Below, piece after piece: positions 61,679-64,000 of a stretch of 64,000 bases of DNA (its first letter is position 1; each line of letters starts with the position of its first letter). Under the pieces are notes generated by a model. That model had not been told where the DNA came from and searched no databases. It worked only from the letters and a program-made list of their open reading frames with translations. Position numbers and translations under genes: made by a program. The stretch is taken from contig FN649742.1 in the NCBI GenBank assembly GCA_000310025.1, positions 342,241 through 406,240 on the forward strand, given 5' to 3'. The stretch comes from Ectocarpus siliculosus (taxonomy: Eukaryota > Sar > Phaeophyceae > Ectocarpales > Ectocarpaceae).

Positions 61679-64000
61679 ATGGCCGCCGACGGCACCACTG
61701 CTGCGGAGCTATTTGAAAAGGGTCGGCTGTCGGAGACACTGGCTGCCTACAGCAAGGAGGATGGTGATCAGTATTCGCCGCAGAAGGCCGTGTATACGGC
61801 ATGCAACAGAGCGACCGCCAAGCTTGGACTTGAGATGTTTCGAGCATGCATCCGAGATCTGGACGATGCAATCAGAATAGATCAATACGCTCTCCGAGCT
61901 TATCTACTGAAAGGTGCGAAAGTCAGATGAGATGTATGATGTATGCATACTGCTGTTCTCGCAGAGGAACTCTGCGCAAGGAACGGACTTTAGTTGCGCT
62001 GAAACTCGATTCTCTGTCCCGCATGTACTGCTGTATGCATAACACCTTTGTTCGCAGTTTCTTTTCTAACTATCCTTCAACCTTGCTTCTCTCACTGAAC
62101 AGCTCCAAACCGGGATCGCACAGACACAAGCATTCCTCCTCAGGTAGATTTTGGTCTGAGTTTTTGAAAATTGCAATATTGACTCTCGGGATCAACCCCC
62201 GTGATTTCTCAGCGATGCAGCCTGCACGTGGTACGCAAACACATTGCATGCTGTCGTGCTGTCCCCCGCAGAAGCCTTGGCAGGGTGTTTCTATGAACTA
62301 GTCTAAACATGTTGGATAAAGCATGCAATCGAGGATTTTGGATTAGGGTTAGGGTAAGGGTCTGCATACCCCCCTCCCTACAATGTATTATATTTCCTTA
62401 CAACTTCAATTTTCTCGCGAAGTCCTGTCCCCGCGCGTTGCCCTCTAGCATACACTGCTGTAGCTGCTCCCAATTCAATCTTATCCCTCCTGGTAACACG
62501 CCCGCAGCCCATGCCTACAAGCAGTAGGATGCTCATTGTTTTGTGCATGCTGTGTAATTTTGGGGCGCGTTTTCCGGCCTAACGGCATCGTGGCGAATCC
62601 AGGGCAAATTCAGTACTCCTCGATTGCCTTCAAGTTTCGGAGAGTTGGCACTCCCGTGCCATAAGCGATAAAACGTCGAAAACATGTTTCGAATACGTTC
62701 TCGTACAGGTCTCGGAGATATCGTATGCATATGAGGGTGCGTTGTTTGTTTGCTTCCTGCCTGCGGAACATCGACCTCCTGCGTGAGGATTGCTTCCAAA
62801 CAAGCGGTGCCTACAGAGCGACCCGTGGCGTTCAACCTTTCCTGTAGACAAGTAAATAGGTTCTGTCGCAGTGATTCTATTTTACAATGCAGTTCTACAA
62901 TACAAGTGGCGCTAGATGGCACTCTCGGGGGTTCACTGCTCATGAATTGACGATGTCAGTGTCCAATCCAGTAGAAGTCCGTTGAATGTAGTCATCTTCA
63001 CACGGAGGAAGTCCAGGTCGCACAAGTATGCATAAGTATGCATACAGCGGTAGAATTCTATGCTGTGTTCTACTGCTGTCTCGGGCTGTGATTCCCCTGT
63101 GTGGGAGTGTGAAGTTGACACATATAGCCGGAAGGCACAATGATCGTAAAGCACAAACAAACCACGCTTTGACCTTACTGCACATCGAGGCAAGCGAGAA
63201 CCGCTTCCCTCAAGTGTTGTCTCTAGCAAGGCACGTGGATTTTCCCACGGGTTATATTATCCACAGTAACCACAACCGAAAGGCTTAGTCTGATGTCCAG
63301 AACAGGCAGGCTGAGAACGCACGGACTGCAGCTCTCGTATTTGACATTTCTGATGACGTCTTGTCCCATTCGGTCAACACTGAGGATGAGCACCGTACGA
63401 TGCGCATCACTCTTGCATTTGGACACATTCCATCCCTTACCCGTGATACCCTTTTCGTGTGAAAAAATTCTTTAAACTATGCAATATTGGGCGCACACAC
63501 CACACGGCATGACGACAGACCAAGCCTTTCGGGGCTTAGGTAAGCCCGATCAAGCTCGCGAGGCCTTGGAGGCAGGCATTGAGGCTGGGAAGGAAGGAGG
63601 AGACGTGGTGCTTTACGTGCAACTGGTCGAGTCCCTCAGACAACTCAACGCCTCGCCTACCCCTGGAAGACCCACCGCTCAAGACGGGGAAGGCTCGACA
63701 ACGCCGACACACGCGCCATCAGCCACGGCCCCTCCTGCAAACTGCGGCAACCTTGGCGCCAAGGGCTCATCGCCTCGAGAGCAAGAGGAACCATCACCCA
63801 AGGATGGTGACGGCCTCAAGGATTCCGGTGCCGATGACGGAGAGGGGACGGCAACACCAGCAGATGCCGACGGTGGTGGGAAGGGGGGAGGAGAGGCTAT
63901 CGGCGAGGAGGTAGACGGAGGCGGCGACGACAACGGCAGCGCAGGTACTGCCGGCACCACGGGGATCGACGAGAGCGCCGCGGGGGGGAAACCGGGCGGC
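61679..64000 (+). CDS. TPR-repeat protein, 5' part (open at right edge)
   Basis: Exon 1 is 61679-61913, starting MAADGTTAAELFEKGRLSET and ending CTG AAA G|gtgcga. It contains a tetratricopeptide helix pair: YTACNRATAKLGL, then ACIRDLDDAIRIDQYALRAY. A small exon is likely near 62271 (cag|AA GCC TTG GCA GG), giving EALAG. A later exon, from about 63520 to the window end, has another TPR-like unit (AFRGLGKPDQAREALEAGIE, then LYVQLVESLRQLN) followed by a long Gly/Ser/Thr/Asp-rich tail still open at 64000. TPR domains are protein-binding scaffolds; the partner cannot be told. The exact acceptor of the last exon is uncertain. The intron 61914 to about 63500 carries five TATGCATA palindromes. Confidence 0.7.
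62343..62360 (+). repeat. Short telomere-like repeat
   Basis: TTAGGGTTAGGGTAAGGG, two perfect and one variant unit of the TTAGGG telomere repeat, inside the TPR-gene intron. This is too short to imply a telomere. Confidence 0.6.

Noticed and set aside
62343-62360. Internal telomere
   Set aside because: Only three units, one of them variant; chance or a repair scar is enough to explain it.

Overview
The window reads as nuclear DNA of a heterokont (stramenopile) alga, most likely a brown alga. Genes are cut into many short exons by GT-AG introns, base composition is balanced and slightly GC-rich, and simple repeats are common. Two P450 proteins carry a signal peptide followed by a phenylalanine motif (FAP or GFHA), the bipartite plastid-import signal of algae with red-derived secondary plastids. 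The lineage is inferred from these traits and was not confirmed by any search.

Layout, left to right: (1) a YAK1/DYRK-type protein kinase on the minus strand, first exon only, running off the left edge; (2) two complete, convergent CYP97-family cytochrome P450 genes (plus strand 2754-8006, minus strand 10202-18121), both apparently plastid-targeted and probably acting in carotenoid or xanthophyll hydroxylation; (3) a DP-type (E2F partner) transcription factor on the plus strand (18666-25755), head-to-head with the second P450; (4) a very large minus-strand gene (27367-50737, probably extending to about 56 kb) encoding a HERC1-like protein with RCC1 repeats, a LamG/concanavalin-like fold, SPRY, UBA, FN3, a second SPRY and a HECT ubiquitin-ligase domain; (5) two minus-strand genes of unknown function (56050-58476 and 58731-61161); (6) the start of a TPR-repeat gene on the plus strand, open at the right edge.

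Exon structures were built by hand from splice-site and reading-frame continuity. For the second P450, all ten exons join in frame to 627 residues. For the large ligase, nearly all junctions from the RCC1 block to the HECT domain are phase-consistent. No functional tRNA, rRNA, CRISPR array or complete transposon was found. Introns and spacers hold two foldback (inverted-repeat) elements, a tRNA-derived repeat, a pair of dispersed repeats and a strong excess of the palindrome TATGCATA.

The points most worth checking are the HECT domain, which stops before its catalytic cysteine; two GC-AG introns supported by protein continuity; the adjacent CYP97 pair with unrelated intron positions; a pair of E2F-type sites inside the DP gene; and the TATGCATA excess.
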